Positions 6,026 through 13,105 are shown, counted from the stretch's first letter. The stretch is DNA of 15,812 nt from JAISGQ01 sp964500965 (GCA_964500965.1 CAZCQZ010000040.1:1-15812), one strand, 5' to 3'. Numbers and translations are program-made. Notes: generated by a model not told the origin, from the sequence alone.

Positions 6026-6451
6026 TTAATCATTATTCGGCGCTGAATCGGTATTTGTTTTTTGAGCAGTGGAGATGTTATTATCTGCATTTTTCAACAA
6101 ATATTCTTTAATAGCGTGAACATCGTCTGCAATCTGACCGTAGGCGTAAACAAACCAGTAAAGAATAAAGGAAAATATTCCGCCGATAAGACTGGTAAAA
6201 GCGAGTACACCATTTTCTTTTACGACAAAAACGAAAAAGCCGACTATTCCGAGAATAATTGAAATAAAGCACAAAACCATAGCCAATTGTTTTATTTTAT
6301 TTCCAACATCTGAAAAAATGCCTTCTTCACTATTATTTACAGGGGTGCCGCCAGTAACATTTGTGTTATCTGAAGCGACTAATTTGTTACCGCAATAATG
6401 GCAAAAAGAGGGATTGCCCTCAAGCTCCTTGCCGCAGAACATACAATACAT
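6026..6451 (-). CDS. Zinc-ribbon membrane protein of unknown function
   Basis: 141 residues. The N-terminus is a short double-CxxC zinc ribbon (Cys3, Cys6, Cys17, Cys20: CMFCG...CHYCG) of the kind seen in zf-ribbon/zinc_ribbon_2 proteins of Firmicutes. A polar linker follows, then two hydrophobic spans (about 54-77 and 81-105) and a polar C-terminal tail. The ATG at 6451 follows AAGGAG at seven bases. It is in the same direction as the GGGtGRT operon but separated from it by a strong terminator, so probably transcribed alone; I find no clear promoter. Such ribbons often sit on small membrane proteins without known enzymatic role. Function unknown. Confidence 0.82.
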   Translation of the reverse strand: MYCMFCGKELEGNPSFCHYCGNKLVASDNTNVTGGTPVNNSEEGIFSDVGNKIKQLAMVLCFISIILGIVGFFVFVVKENGVLAFTSLIGGIFSFILYWFVYAYGQIADDVHAIKEYLLKNADNNISTAQKTNTDSAPNND

Positions 6452-6501
6452 TTTAATTCTCCTTTTTTGAAATTACCCGTTGAGAGGCTTTGGATTATTG
6501 A

Positions 6502-6552
6502 TAAAAATCAGACACATCACAAGACTTTCGTCTTAAAATGATGTGTCTGATT
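6502..6552 (-). terminator. Intrinsic terminator after the GGGtGRT gene
   Basis: A perfect 14-bp stem (6506-6519 with 6539-6552, arm AATCAGACACATCA) encloses a smaller AAGAC/GTCTT hairpin. On the minus strand the stem runs into TTTTTA. It lies 30 bases past the stop and cleanly ends the two-gene operon. Confidence 0.88.
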
Positions 6553-6582
6553 CTATTACATTTCAGCCTGTCCTAAAACAGC

Positions 6583-7590
6583 TTATTTAAGTCCCTCGGA
6601 AACAGCGACAGCGCAAGCGACGGTTGCACCGACCATGGGGTTGTTGCCCATGCCGATAAGACCCATCATTTCAACGTGTGCGGGAACGGAAGAAGAACCT
6701 GCAAACTGAGCGTCGCCGTGCATTCTGCCCATGGTATCTGTCATACCGTAGGAAGCAGGACCTGCTGCAACGTTATCGGGGTGCAGAGTACGGCCTGTAC
6801 CGCCGCCGGAAGCAACGGAGAAATACTTCTTGCCGTTCTCGATAGCCCACTTCTTGTATGAGCCTGCAACGGGGTGCTGGAATCTGGTGGGGTTGGTGGA
6901 GTTACCGGTGATAGAAACGTCAACTTCCTCTTTCTGCATGATAGCAACGCCCTCAAGAACGTCGTTAGCACCGTAGCAACGGACCTTTGCCTTTTCTCCG
7001 TCGGAGAAAGCGACCTCACGGACAACCTTCAATTCGCCTGTAGCGAAATCGTAATCGGTTTCTACATAGGTAAAGCCGTTGATTCTGGAGATGATATATG
7101 CGGCGTCCTTGCCAAGACCGTTAAGGATAACGCGCAGCGGCTCTTTACGTGCCTTGTTCGCGGTACGTGCGATACCGATAGCACCCTCTGCTGCCGCAAA
7201 GGATTCGTGACCTGCGAGGAAAGCAAAGCACTTTGTTTCCTCTCTCAGAAGCATTGCGCCCAGGTTGCCGTGACCGAGACCGACGTTACGGCGGTCGGCA
7301 ACAGAGCCGGGAATGCAGAATGCCTCAAGACCGATACCGATAGCCTCGGCGGCATCGGCAGCGTTGGTGCAGTTCTTTTTAATAGCAATAGCACAGCCGA
7401 GAGTATATGCCCAGCTTGCGTTTTCAAATGCGATAGGCTGAACGCCCTTGACGATAGCATCGGCATCAACGCCTTTGGAGAGACAGAGCTCACGTGCAGC
7501 CTCAAGGGATTCGATGCCGTACTCGGCTAAGCAGGCTTCGATTTTGGCAAGTCTTCTGGCCTTGCCTTCAAACATTACATCATTGGCCAT
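6583..7590 (-). CDS. GGGtGRT-family protein
   Basis: 335 residues, the typical length of the Pfam family named GGGtGRT after its motif, which appears here as SGGGTGRTLHP (GGGTGRT at 262-268). Other striking, probably conserved stretches are PGSVADRRNVGLGHGNLGAM (about 94-113), FLAGHESFAAAEGA (124-137) and MGRMHGDAQFAGSSSVPAH (287-305). There are eight cysteines (20, 36, 66, 74, 92, 121, 205, 326), no signal peptide and no membrane span, so it should be cytosolic. The ATG at 7590 follows AAAGGAG at eight bases and lies 18 bases after the NifU-like gene, so the two are co-transcribed. Glycine-rich and His-rich motifs suggest nucleotide, phosphate or metal binding, but I know no assigned function. 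Confidence 0.88.
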   Translation of the reverse strand: MANDVMFEGKARRLAKIEACLAEYGIESLEAARELCLSKGVDADAIVKGVQPIAFENASWAYTLGCAIAIKKNCTNAADAAEAIGIGLEAFCIPGSVADRRNVGLGHGNLGAMLLREETKCFAFLAGHESFAAAEGAIGIARTANKARKEPLRVILNGLGKDAAYIISRINGFTYVETDYDFATGELKVVREVAFSDGEKAKVRCYGANDVLEGVAIMQKEEVDVSITGNSTNPTRFQHPVAGSYKKWAIENGKKYFSVASGGGTGRTLHPDNVAAGPASYGMTDTMGRMHGDAQFAGSSSVPAHVEMMGLIGMGNNPMVGATVACAVAVSEGLK

Positions 7591-7608
7591 TGTAGTGACT
7601 CCTTTCTC

Positions 7609-8301
7609 TTATTCTTCACGGGGATCGATGTACTTTGCGGCACCGTCGAAACGGCCGTAAGTACCGATGTTAGCCTCATAAGCTTCGGCAGGATTTGCGC
7701 CGTGACGGATAGCCTCAAGCATCTTGCCGAGCCTTACGAACTGATAGCCGATAACCTCGTTGTTCTCATCAAGAGCAAGTTTGAGGACATAGCCTTCGGC
7801 CATTTCCATGTAACGAACGCCCTTGTCTTTGGTGGAGAACATTGTACCAATTTGGGAACGAAGACCCTTGCCCAGGTCCTCAAGACCTGCGCCGATGGGC
7901 AGACCGTCCTCGGAGAAAGCGGTCTGAGTACGACCGTAAACAATCTGGAGGAACAGCTCGCGCATTGCAACGTTGATAGCATCGCAAACGAGGTCGGTAT
8001 TAAGTGCTTCGAGAAGTGTTTTGCCGGGAAGAATTTCGGCAGCCATAGCTGCGGAATGGGTCATGCCCGAACAACCGAGAGTTTCCACAAGAGCTTCCTC
8101 GATAATGCCGTTCTTGACATTAAGGGTGAGCTTGCAGGTACCCTGCTGAGGTGCGCACCAGCCTACACCGTGAGTAAGACCGCTTACGTCCTTGATTTCA
8201 TAGGACTTTACCCAGCGACCTTCTTCGGGAATGGGTGCAGGACCGTGATGAGGTCCCTTGGCAACAGGACACATTCTTTCCACTTCATGGGAATAATTCA
8301 T
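7609..8301 (-). CDS. NifU/IscU-like iron-sulfur cluster scaffold protein, divergent
   Basis: 230 residues from the ATG at 8301, chosen because AAAGGAG stands nine bases upstream; an ATG seven codons earlier has no usable site. The central part resembles the NifU_N/IscU fold: Cys49 and Cys56 (WCAPQQGTC), Cys77 in ETLGCSGMTHSAAMAAE (compare GCGSAIASSS in IscU) and Cys106 in DLVCDAI correspond to the three scaffold ligands. Canonical IscU is about 130 residues; here an N-terminal MCPVAKGPHHGPAP segment with an extra Cys/His cluster and a C-terminal region of about 90 residues are added. It probably binds or delivers an Fe-S cluster in the cytosol. First gene of the operon with the GGGtGRT gene and likely its functional partner. 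Confidence 0.83.
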   Translation of the reverse strand: MNYSHEVERMCPVAKGPHHGPAPIPEEGRWVKSYEIKDVSGLTHGVGWCAPQQGTCKLTLNVKNGIIEEALVETLGCSGMTHSAAMAAEILPGKTLLEALNTDLVCDAINVAMRELFLQIVYGRTQTAFSEDGLPIGAGLEDLGKGLRSQIGTMFSTKDKGVRYMEMAEGYVLKLALDENNEVIGYQFVRLGKMLEAIRHGANPAEAYEANIGTYGRFDGAAKYIDPREE

Positions 8302-8346
8302 AGTATTGTGCTCCTTTCGCATAATCCTTGTAGTATGCCACTGGAT

Positions 8347-8375
8347 ATTATATCAAATCGTTATATTTTTGGCAA
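8347..8375 (-). promoter_or_regulatory. Promoter of the NifU-like/GGGtGRT operon
   Basis: Minus strand TTGCCA (8370-8375), exactly 17 bases, TATAAT (8347-8352). The -10 lies about 45 bases before the start codon. This near-consensus promoter suggests steady, strong expression. The intergenic stretch 8302-8585 otherwise holds the divergent HD promoter and no gene. Confidence 0.85.
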
Positions 8376-8525
8376 GCCCAATATTGTACTTATCCGGGTA
8401 TTTTTATTTTGCGCCGATGTAATACAATTATTTAATTTGCACGAACCGTCTTTGGTTATTCAGTTATGATACTGAGGTTGCTAACCGGTGGCTTTCCAAA
8501 AGCGAAATTTTGTTGAATATTAACA

Positions 8526-8554
8526 TTGAAATCGCAAAAACAGCAGAATATAAT
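8526..8554 (+). promoter_or_regulatory. Promoter of the HD-like gene
   Basis: TTGAAA (8526-8531), 17-base spacer, TATAAT (8549-8554), giving a leader of about 25 bases before the ATG at 8586. Confidence 0.82.
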
Positions 8555-8585
8555 GTGGATAGTGAATACAAAAAGGAGAATTGTT

Positions 8586-9128
8586 ATGACTATTAACGAG
8601 CTTGCGAACTTTGTTGCGCCTTATTACGACAAAAATGACATTCTTCACAACAACGCTCACACCAAACGACTGGTTAAAATGGTTAACAAAATTATCGACA
8701 ACGGCGGTTACAAAAACGAGGTCAGATACGACAACGTAATATGCGCCGCCTATCTCCACGTCATGGTAAAAAACGAGGAGGAAAAAGCCTTTAACTGGCT
8801 CGTTTCGCAGGGCGTTTCCGAACCTCAGGCAAGGGACATTATTGAAGTGGCGAAGCGCGGTCAGAGAGACGGCAGACCCGATACGCTGGAAAGCAAAATT
8901 CTGCACGATGCGAGTATCCTTGAGGGCGGCAAAACCTACGCGCTTACCCGTTATCTTATATTCGGCTACAAGAACAATCTGGGAATCGACAAAACCATTT
9001 CTTATATAGAAAACTCCATTATACCCTCCCTGCGCTGTTATCTCCCCTGGACACAGCAGCAGCTTGAAGAATATAAAGCTTACACCCTTGAAAGTGTTGC
9101 AAGAATGAGGGACGAGCTTAATTCGTAG
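8586..9128 (+). CDS. HD-domain-like protein with altered metal motif
   Basis: 180 residues from the ATG at 8586 (AAGGAG at seven bases); a 20-codon longer frame would start inside the promoter. The layout is that of small HD-superfamily hydrolases: HNNAHTKRLVKMVN (21-34, compare H..eH..rV), AAYLHVM (54-60) where the HD pair normally stands, and LESKILHDASILEG (101-114), which matches the family's E-K-I-L-x-D-A-D-x-L segment. The HD aspartate is replaced by Val59 and the second Asp of DAD by Ser110, while His58 and Asp108 remain. HD proteins usually hydrolyse phosphoesters with divalent metals; here catalysis may be lost or changed. It is divergent from the NifU-like operon and probably monocistronic, with a terminator at 9171. 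Confidence 0.72.
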   Translation: MTINELANFVAPYYDKNDILHNNAHTKRLVKMVNKIIDNGGYKNEVRYDNVICAAYLHVMVKNEEEKAFNWLVSQGVSEPQARDIIEVAKRGQRDGRPDTLESKILHDASILEGGKTYALTRYLIFGYKNNLGIDKTISYIENSIIPSLRCYLPWTQQQLEEYKAYTLESVARMRDELNS

Positions 9129-9170
9129 CATAGAATTATAAATTTTCGTATTTCTATTTTCTAATAATTT

Positions 9171-9210
9171 TGGGCTGTAGAAAGCTTTTTTCTACAGCCC
9201 ATTTTCTGCT
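9171..9210 (+). terminator. Intrinsic terminator after the HD-like gene
   Basis: A 13-bp stem TGGGCTGTAGAAA/TTTCTACAGCCCA (9171-9183 with 9189-9201) is followed by TTTTCTGCTTTT. The stem is nearly the same sequence as in the rplA terminator at 2564-2596. Confidence 0.82.
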
Positions 9211-9250
9211 TTTATAAATATGATTTCCGCTTTTGAGGTTAGCGGTTTAC

Positions 9251-9283
9251 TTTTCAATTAACGCGTAACGCGTTAATTGAAAA
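9251..9283. repeat. Perfect 33-base palindrome between convergent genes
   Basis: Two 16-base arms (TTTTCAATTAACGCGT and its exact complement) flank one central A. It lies 45 bases past the stop of the lipoprotein gene (minus strand) and 50 bases past the plus-strand terminator. It may end or stabilise the minus-strand mRNA, although no U-tract follows, or be a protein-binding site. Confidence 0.7.
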
Positions 9284-9328
9284 TCTCTCCACTATTATTG
9301 CGGAAACGCGAATCTGAATATTTAAATC

Positions 9329-10030
9329 TTATTCCTGCGTAATATACAGATACGAAATCACATCGGCAAAGTATTCCTCGGCGGAGGTGGCGTCAATGTC
9401 ATCGTCGGCAAAGAATGTGAAAGTGATTGTATAGCAACCGCTGTCGGTGGAAAAGATAATCTGGAAAAAGTCAATTACATATTCGGCATCATACTCATCA
9501 TCGGAAATATTGACACTATAGTTGATACATGCGCATTCCATATCACCGAATGTTTTTATATAATTACTGCCGGGAACACCCTCGGTGGTGCATTCGGTTC
9601 CAAGGGTGCTTGAATATATTTCGTCAAGTGAAATTACAACAGCATCAAGAACCGACTGCAAATACACATCGTCAATGTCGTGCACATCGACTGTTTCACC
9701 GTCAAGATAAAGGATATTGATGTTTGAGCCGCTGTCATCTATTATCTGGAAATCCGCACCCTGTCCTGAAATATCCTCAAAACGGTCGGGAGAATAGGAA
9801 AGATAAATTCCGTCGGTGTTGTAGGTTGTCCAGCCCCTGGGAATATCGGGGAGAAAGTCGGAGCTTTCTTCCGTGCCGTTTTTATTGTTGTCGGTTTTTT
9901 CGTTGTTCTCCGTGTTTTCAAACATATCGTGAATAGAGCTTTCGTTATCATCGCTGTTTTTCCCGACGGAACAGCTACAGCAAAAGAGTGCAATACAGAG
10001 CACGAGAAATGCGGCAATCAGCTTTTTCAT
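9329..10030 (-). CDS. Lipoprotein with acidic linker, unknown function
   Basis: 233 residues. The N-terminus MKKLIAAFLVLCIALFCCSC is a lipoprotein signal, with Cys20 the likely lipidated residue. Residues about 24-58 form a polar D/E/N/S/K-rich linker. The rest (from RGWTTYNTDGIYLSYSP) is an alpha/beta domain that looks like PsbP/DUF1795-type solute or accessory domains: an opening Y-..-S-Y-P strand motif and a C-terminal CYTITFTFFADDD..EEYFADVISYL pattern. That similarity is by impression only. The ATG at 10030 follows GGAGG at six bases. It is the last gene of the six-gene envelope operon, 53 bases after the polytopic membrane protein. Expected on the outer face of the cytoplasmic membrane. 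Confidence 0.8.
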   Translation of the reverse strand: MKKLIAAFLVLCIALFCCSCSVGKNSDDNESSIHDMFENTENNEKTDNNKNGTEESSDFLPDIPRGWTTYNTDGIYLSYSPDRFEDISGQGADFQIIDDSGSNINILYLDGETVDVHDIDDVYLQSVLDAVVISLDEIYSSTLGTECTTEGVPGSNYIKTFGDMECACINYSVNISDDEYDAEYVIDFFQIIFSTDSGCYTITFTFFADDDIDATSAEEYFADVISYLYITQE

Positions 10031-10083
10031 ATGAATCCTCCAAATACAATCGGTATAATGTAATTGATAATAAACAACGAGTA

Positions 10084-10845
10084 TTAAAATTCCTCGTCGG
10101 AATCGGAAATATCACTGTCCGAAATATCCGAATCGGAAATATCGCTGTCGGAAACCTCGTCCGGTACAATGATTTCGTCCATGGAATAGGCGGTGCCGTC
10201 AACGTAGGTTTTGTATGTAAAAGGGTAGTAATAAAGGACGTAATCGCCGTTTTCAAAGCGGCGGAAAACGGTAATTTTGTAAGCAAGGGGCTGCTTTCCG
10301 TTGGCGGTGTCGGCGTCAAATGGGTAGACTGAAATATGCTTTGAACCGTCAGCCTCGGCATCGTCGGTTTCGATGAGCTTAACGGGCCAGAAGCCGTTGT
10401 CGTACTTTTCGTACATCTGCCTGACAGAATAAAAGTCCTCCTTGTTTTCAAAGGAATACCTGCCGTTATACGCCTCGGTGTAAACAAGCAGGGCAATAAG
10501 CAGAGCCGCACAAATTCCCAGCTTGACGGGAGTTGTTCTTAAAAATCTTCGCCAGTTGATTTTGGGAATAATCATGAAAATAACGAAAGCAATGGCAATC
10601 AGAACAATAATTATCATAATGTTGGCAATGCTTTCCATTCCCATGCTTATGAAGATTATGCCGTCGAAAATCAGAGCCGGAAACTCAAACAATGCCAGAA
10701 TGAGTTCGAGAAAAACGGAAAGATAAAGTCCGAAAATAAGCAGTCTGGCAAGCTTAACGCGGTGACTGTCGGCATAATAAAGCATTATTGAACCGCCCAG
10801 GCACAGTATTGAAACAAGTGTGATGATAAGTCCGAATATACTCAT
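10084..10845 (-). CDS. Polytopic membrane protein with C-terminal DSDIS repeats
   Basis: 253 residues from the ATG at 10845, which follows AAAAGGAG at eight bases; a GTG three codons earlier overlaps that site. About four or five hydrophobic segments occupy residues 1-123 (3-23, 33-57, 60-70, 74-94, 108-123). A soluble domain of about 105 residues follows (YSFENKEDFYSVRQMYEKYDNGFW..., then HISVYPFD and YVLYYYPFTYKTYVDG). The tail is four tandem copies of a five-residue D/S/I unit ending in DEEF. I do not recognise the family. It lies 11 bases (20 with the revised start) after the preceding gene. The soluble part is probably outside the membrane. Confidence 0.75.
   Translation of the reverse strand: MSIFGLIITLVSILCLGGSIMLYYADSHRVKLARLLIFGLYLSVFLELILALFEFPALIFDGIIFISMGMESIANIMIIIVLIAIAFVIFMIIPKINWRRFLRTTPVKLGICAALLIALLVYTEAYNGRYSFENKEDFYSVRQMYEKYDNGFWPVKLIETDDAEADGSKHISVYPFDADTANGKQPLAYKITVFRRFENGDYVLYYYPFTYKTYVDGTAYSMDEIIVPDEVSDSDISDSDISDSDISDSDEEF
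10096..10155. repeat. Four tandem 15-bp repeats coding SDSD(I/V)
   Basis: Four consecutive 15-base units inside the 3' end of the membrane-protein gene, encoding VSDSD-ISDSD-ISDSD-ISDSD. The codons differ at third positions (TCC/AGC/AGT for Ser, GAT/GAC for Asp), so the array is not a very recent slippage product. Unit number may vary between strains. Confidence 0.85.
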
Positions 10846-10865
10846 TAAAATCACTCCTTTTAAAA

Positions 10866-11843
10866 TCAGCAGATAACAAGTGAAAAGTCGTAGGCGGCGG
10901 CGTAATTTTTAATGCAGTCGGGCACTTCAGAGCGAAGTGCGGAGGTACTCGCGTAATAGCGAAGCTCCTCCGAGCCGTCGTTTTCATTATATATGCCGAT
11001 GCAAACCTTGCCGTCCGTTGAGCACAGAAGCATGAATTTGCCCTCATATTTAAGCTCGTACTGATACTTAATCATGCCGGTTTTTTTATCCACCATGACG
11101 CCGATGCCGTTTTTGTCCGTCTGATATTCGGAGCTGCTCTCCGAAACGCCCATGTAACTGCCCTCGTCGAAAATCTTTTTGAAAAGGGCGTAATCATCGG
11201 CAGTCATAATGTCCGAAAGGGCGGAACGGGTTGCAGAGGAGCTGATAACGGCAGAATCGTATTTCGATTCGGGAGTGTCGGTATAAACGGGAGCGGCGGT
11301 GGTATATTTTCCGTTTGCCGATTTGTAGCCGGAAACAGTCACACTTCCCGATGTACATTCAAAGCTGAACACATTGCCGTCGTAGCTCCATTGAGCGGTG
11401 TTTCCGTTAACAAAGGCGGCGTAGCCTGCATAGGTGGTACTCGGCAGGGTCAGGGAAAAATCAAAGCCCCTGCTGTCCTGAGAGGATATTTTAAGGGTAG
11501 CCCCGTTTGCCGATTCCACGTTTGTGCGGCTGTAGCTGCCGTCAAGACCGCTGACCGCAACGGTAAACGAAGGCTGAGATTCAGCGGCGGAGGAGACTTC
11601 CTCTACAGGATTATCGACCTGAGAGGATACCTCCGGCTGTACATAGCTCTCCGAGCTTACGGCGGAGGAAACGGCTTTGCCCGAATCCTGCGTTTCATCA
11701 TTTCCCATTGAACGGGCAAGCACGATAATTATCGCAACGCCGATAACTATTACCAGCAGTGCGCCGAGAGACTTCATATCAAAGCCGTCGTTTTCGTAAT
11801 TATTGCTGTTTTTCTTTTTGCTGTTTTTATTTGAAGAAGCCAT
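10866..11843 (-). CDS. Membrane-anchored extracytoplasmic protein, unknown
   Basis: 325 residues. A Lys/Asn-rich cytoplasmic N-terminus (1-24) is followed by one membrane span (about 25-44), a Ser/Glu/Val-rich linker (about 50-92) and an extracellular portion of two parts: a beta-rich domain (about 92-190, from FTVAVSGLDGSYSRTNVES) and a C-terminal domain (about 200-325) ending DFSLVIC. I do not recognise either domain. The ATG at 11843 follows GGAGG at five bases and lies inside the end of the Nudix gene (17-base overlap), indicating translational coupling. Fourth gene of the six-gene operon. Confidence 0.8.
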   Translation of the reverse strand: MASSNKNSKKKNSNNYENDGFDMKSLGALLVIVIGVAIIIVLARSMGNDETQDSGKAVSSAVSSESYVQPEVSSQVDNPVEEVSSAAESQPSFTVAVSGLDGSYSRTNVESANGATLKISSQDSRGFDFSLTLPSTTYAGYAAFVNGNTAQWSYDGNVFSFECTSGSVTVSGYKSANGKYTTAAPVYTDTPESKYDSAVISSSATRSALSDIMTADDYALFKKIFDEGSYMGVSESSSEYQTDKNGIGVMVDKKTGMIKYQYELKYEGKFMLLCSTDGKVCIGIYNENDGSEELRYYASTSALRSEVPDCIKNYAAAYDFSLVIC

Positions 11844-12423
11844 ATTTACCTCCGTGCAGTTTGCCTATGCCGCGCAAAAGGGCACATTTTAAAATAAGGG
11901 TCTGGGTTTTGCCGTCCGCGATTTTTCCGGAGAGAACAAGCTCAACGGCTTCCGAAAGCGGAACAAAGCTGACGGACAAAAATTCGTCATCGTCAAGGTG
12001 CTGTGCGCCGATTGAGGAAATTTCACAGGTGTAAAGGTGAATTTTCTCGGTGACATAGCCGGGAGTGGGATAAAAAATACCCATGCTTTGCCAGTTTTTC
12101 CCCTCTGCGCCGACTTCCTCCGCCAGCTCGCGGCGGATAGCATCGTCGGGATTTTCACCCTTTTCCAGCTTTCCTGCCGGCACCTCGGTAATCACCTCGC
12201 CGTATGCGTAGCGGTACTGCCGCACAAGCGCAATCTCACCTTTGTCATTAAAGGCGGCAACGCAAACGCCTCCGTGATGCTCCACAATATCCCTTGAGGA
12301 TTCCGAGCCGTTTGGCAGGGAAACGGTGTCCGAATGAACGCTGAAAATACGCCCCTCATAAATATCGCGTCTTGATAACGCGACCTCTTTAAGCTCCTTT
12401 TCGTTGTATGACGTAATAATCAC
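11827..12423 (-). CDS. Nudix hydrolase, ADP-ribose pyrophosphatase type
   Basis: Up to 198 residues. The complete Nudix box G(x5)E(x7)REUxEExGU lies at residues 84-106 (G84, E90, R98-E99, E102-E103, G105). The preceding VRQYRYAYGEVITEVPAGKLE and the later IFYPTPGYVTEKIHLY, with the Y.GRIF.V..DTV.LPNG start, are typical of NudF-like ADP-ribose pyrophosphatases, which cut ADP-ribose to AMP and ribose-5-phosphate in the cytosol. The start is odd: the GTG at 12423 abuts the AAAGGAG site, and the codon at normal distance (12412-12414) is ACG, where a one-base change would give ATG. Third gene of the operon; its end overlaps the next gene. Confidence 0.9.
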   Translation of the reverse strand: MIITSYNEKELKEVALSRRDIYEGRIFSVHSDTVSLPNGSESSRDIVEHHGGVCVAAFNDKGEIALVRQYRYAYGEVITEVPAGKLEKGENPDDAIRRELAEEVGAEGKNWQSMGIFYPTPGYVTEKIHLYTCEISSIGAQHLDDDEFLSVSFVPLSEAVELVLSGKIADGKTQTLILKCALLRGIGKLHGGKYGFFK

Positions 12424-12439
12424 TCCTTTGCAGATTGTG

Positions 12440-13105
12440 TCAATCTACAATTTCTTCCGAAAAATATTCATAATCGTAGCCGTTGGATTTGGCGTAGGTT
12501 TCGCCGTAGGTGCCCTCAATTACATAAAGACCGAAACCGTCGGCGCAACCGCGAAAAGCGGAGGGTGAAATCTCGGTAAGATAAGCCGGAAGCTTTGCGT
12601 AACGGAGCATGGCACAGCCGGTAAAGGCGTTGCTTCCGATGCTCAGCAGGCTGTCCGGAAAATCGACATTCAAAAGCGCCGAACAGTTTTTAAACGCGCC
12701 CATGCCTATTGATTCGGCATATTCGGGGACAATAACGCTGACAATATAAATGTTGCCGGCAAAGGAATCTTCGTCAATGCGGAGCACCGGAGCACCGTTA
12801 ACGAGGGCAGGTACCTCCACAACGCTGTCGCTGCCGTTGTAGGAGACAAGGGTATAGCCGCCGGAATAGGGCTTGAAGGTAAAATCGCCGCGAACTATGG
12901 GCTCATCGTGAGAAACAGGCTGCTCGGCTTTTACACTCGGCTCAGCCGGAGCTGATTTTGCCGCCGTGTGATAAAGTGCAAAGCCCATGGAGGCAACGCC
13001 CAAAACCGCGCAAATAATAAGAAATATCCGCACTCTTTTGAGGTTTGCCATAATTTTGGCAGTCTTCCTGCTCATGAATTTTCCGGAATTAGTGTTGCTT
13101 CCCAT
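12440..13105 (-). CDS. Membrane-anchored BspA-like leucine-rich-repeat protein
   Basis: 221 residues. Basic N-terminus (1-25), one membrane span (about 26-45), then a Pro/Glu-rich linker and a series of BspA-type LRR_5 units: VVEVPALVNGAPVLRIDEDSF (95-115), VSVIVPEYAESIGMGAFKNC (122-141), LLNVDFPDSLLSIGSNAFTGC (144-164) and AKLPAYLTEISPSAFRGC (170-187). It ends with GTYGETYAKSNGYDYE, the usual close of such domains (A.. ..Y). BspA LRRs are extracellular and commonly bind proteins or surfaces. The ATG at 13105 follows AAAGGAG at nine bases; the site overlaps the stop of the metallophosphoesterase gene. Shorter than most BspA proteins. Confidence 0.85.
   Translation of the reverse strand: MGSNTNSGKFMSRKTAKIMANLKRVRIFLIICAVLGVASMGFALYHTAAKSAPAEPSVKAEQPVSHDEPIVRGDFTFKPYSGGYTLVSYNGSDSVVEVPALVNGAPVLRIDEDSFAGNIYIVSVIVPEYAESIGMGAFKNCSALLNVDFPDSLLSIGSNAFTGCAMLRYAKLPAYLTEISPSAFRGCADGFGLYVIEGTYGETYAKSNGYDYEYFSEEIVD

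Noticed and set aside
6874..7530. Plus-strand open frame of 218 codons inside the GGGtGRT gene
   Set aside because: Shadow of the minus-strand gene, whose protein has family motifs and a proper ribosome site.
8371..8401. IscR/Rrf2-type operator (ATACCCGGAT half-site) upstream of the NifU-like promoter
   Set aside because: The second half-site is poor and the spacing of the CCC and GGG blocks (19 bases) does not fit the known site, so Fe-S-dependent control is not supported.
8400..8520. Gene remnant between the two divergent promoters
   Set aside because: No open frame of useful length and no motif; only short repeats of AACC/GGTT.
8520..9131. Minus-strand open frame covering the HD-like gene
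   Set aside because: The plus-strand frame has a consensus promoter, AAGGAG and family pattern; the minus frame has none of these.
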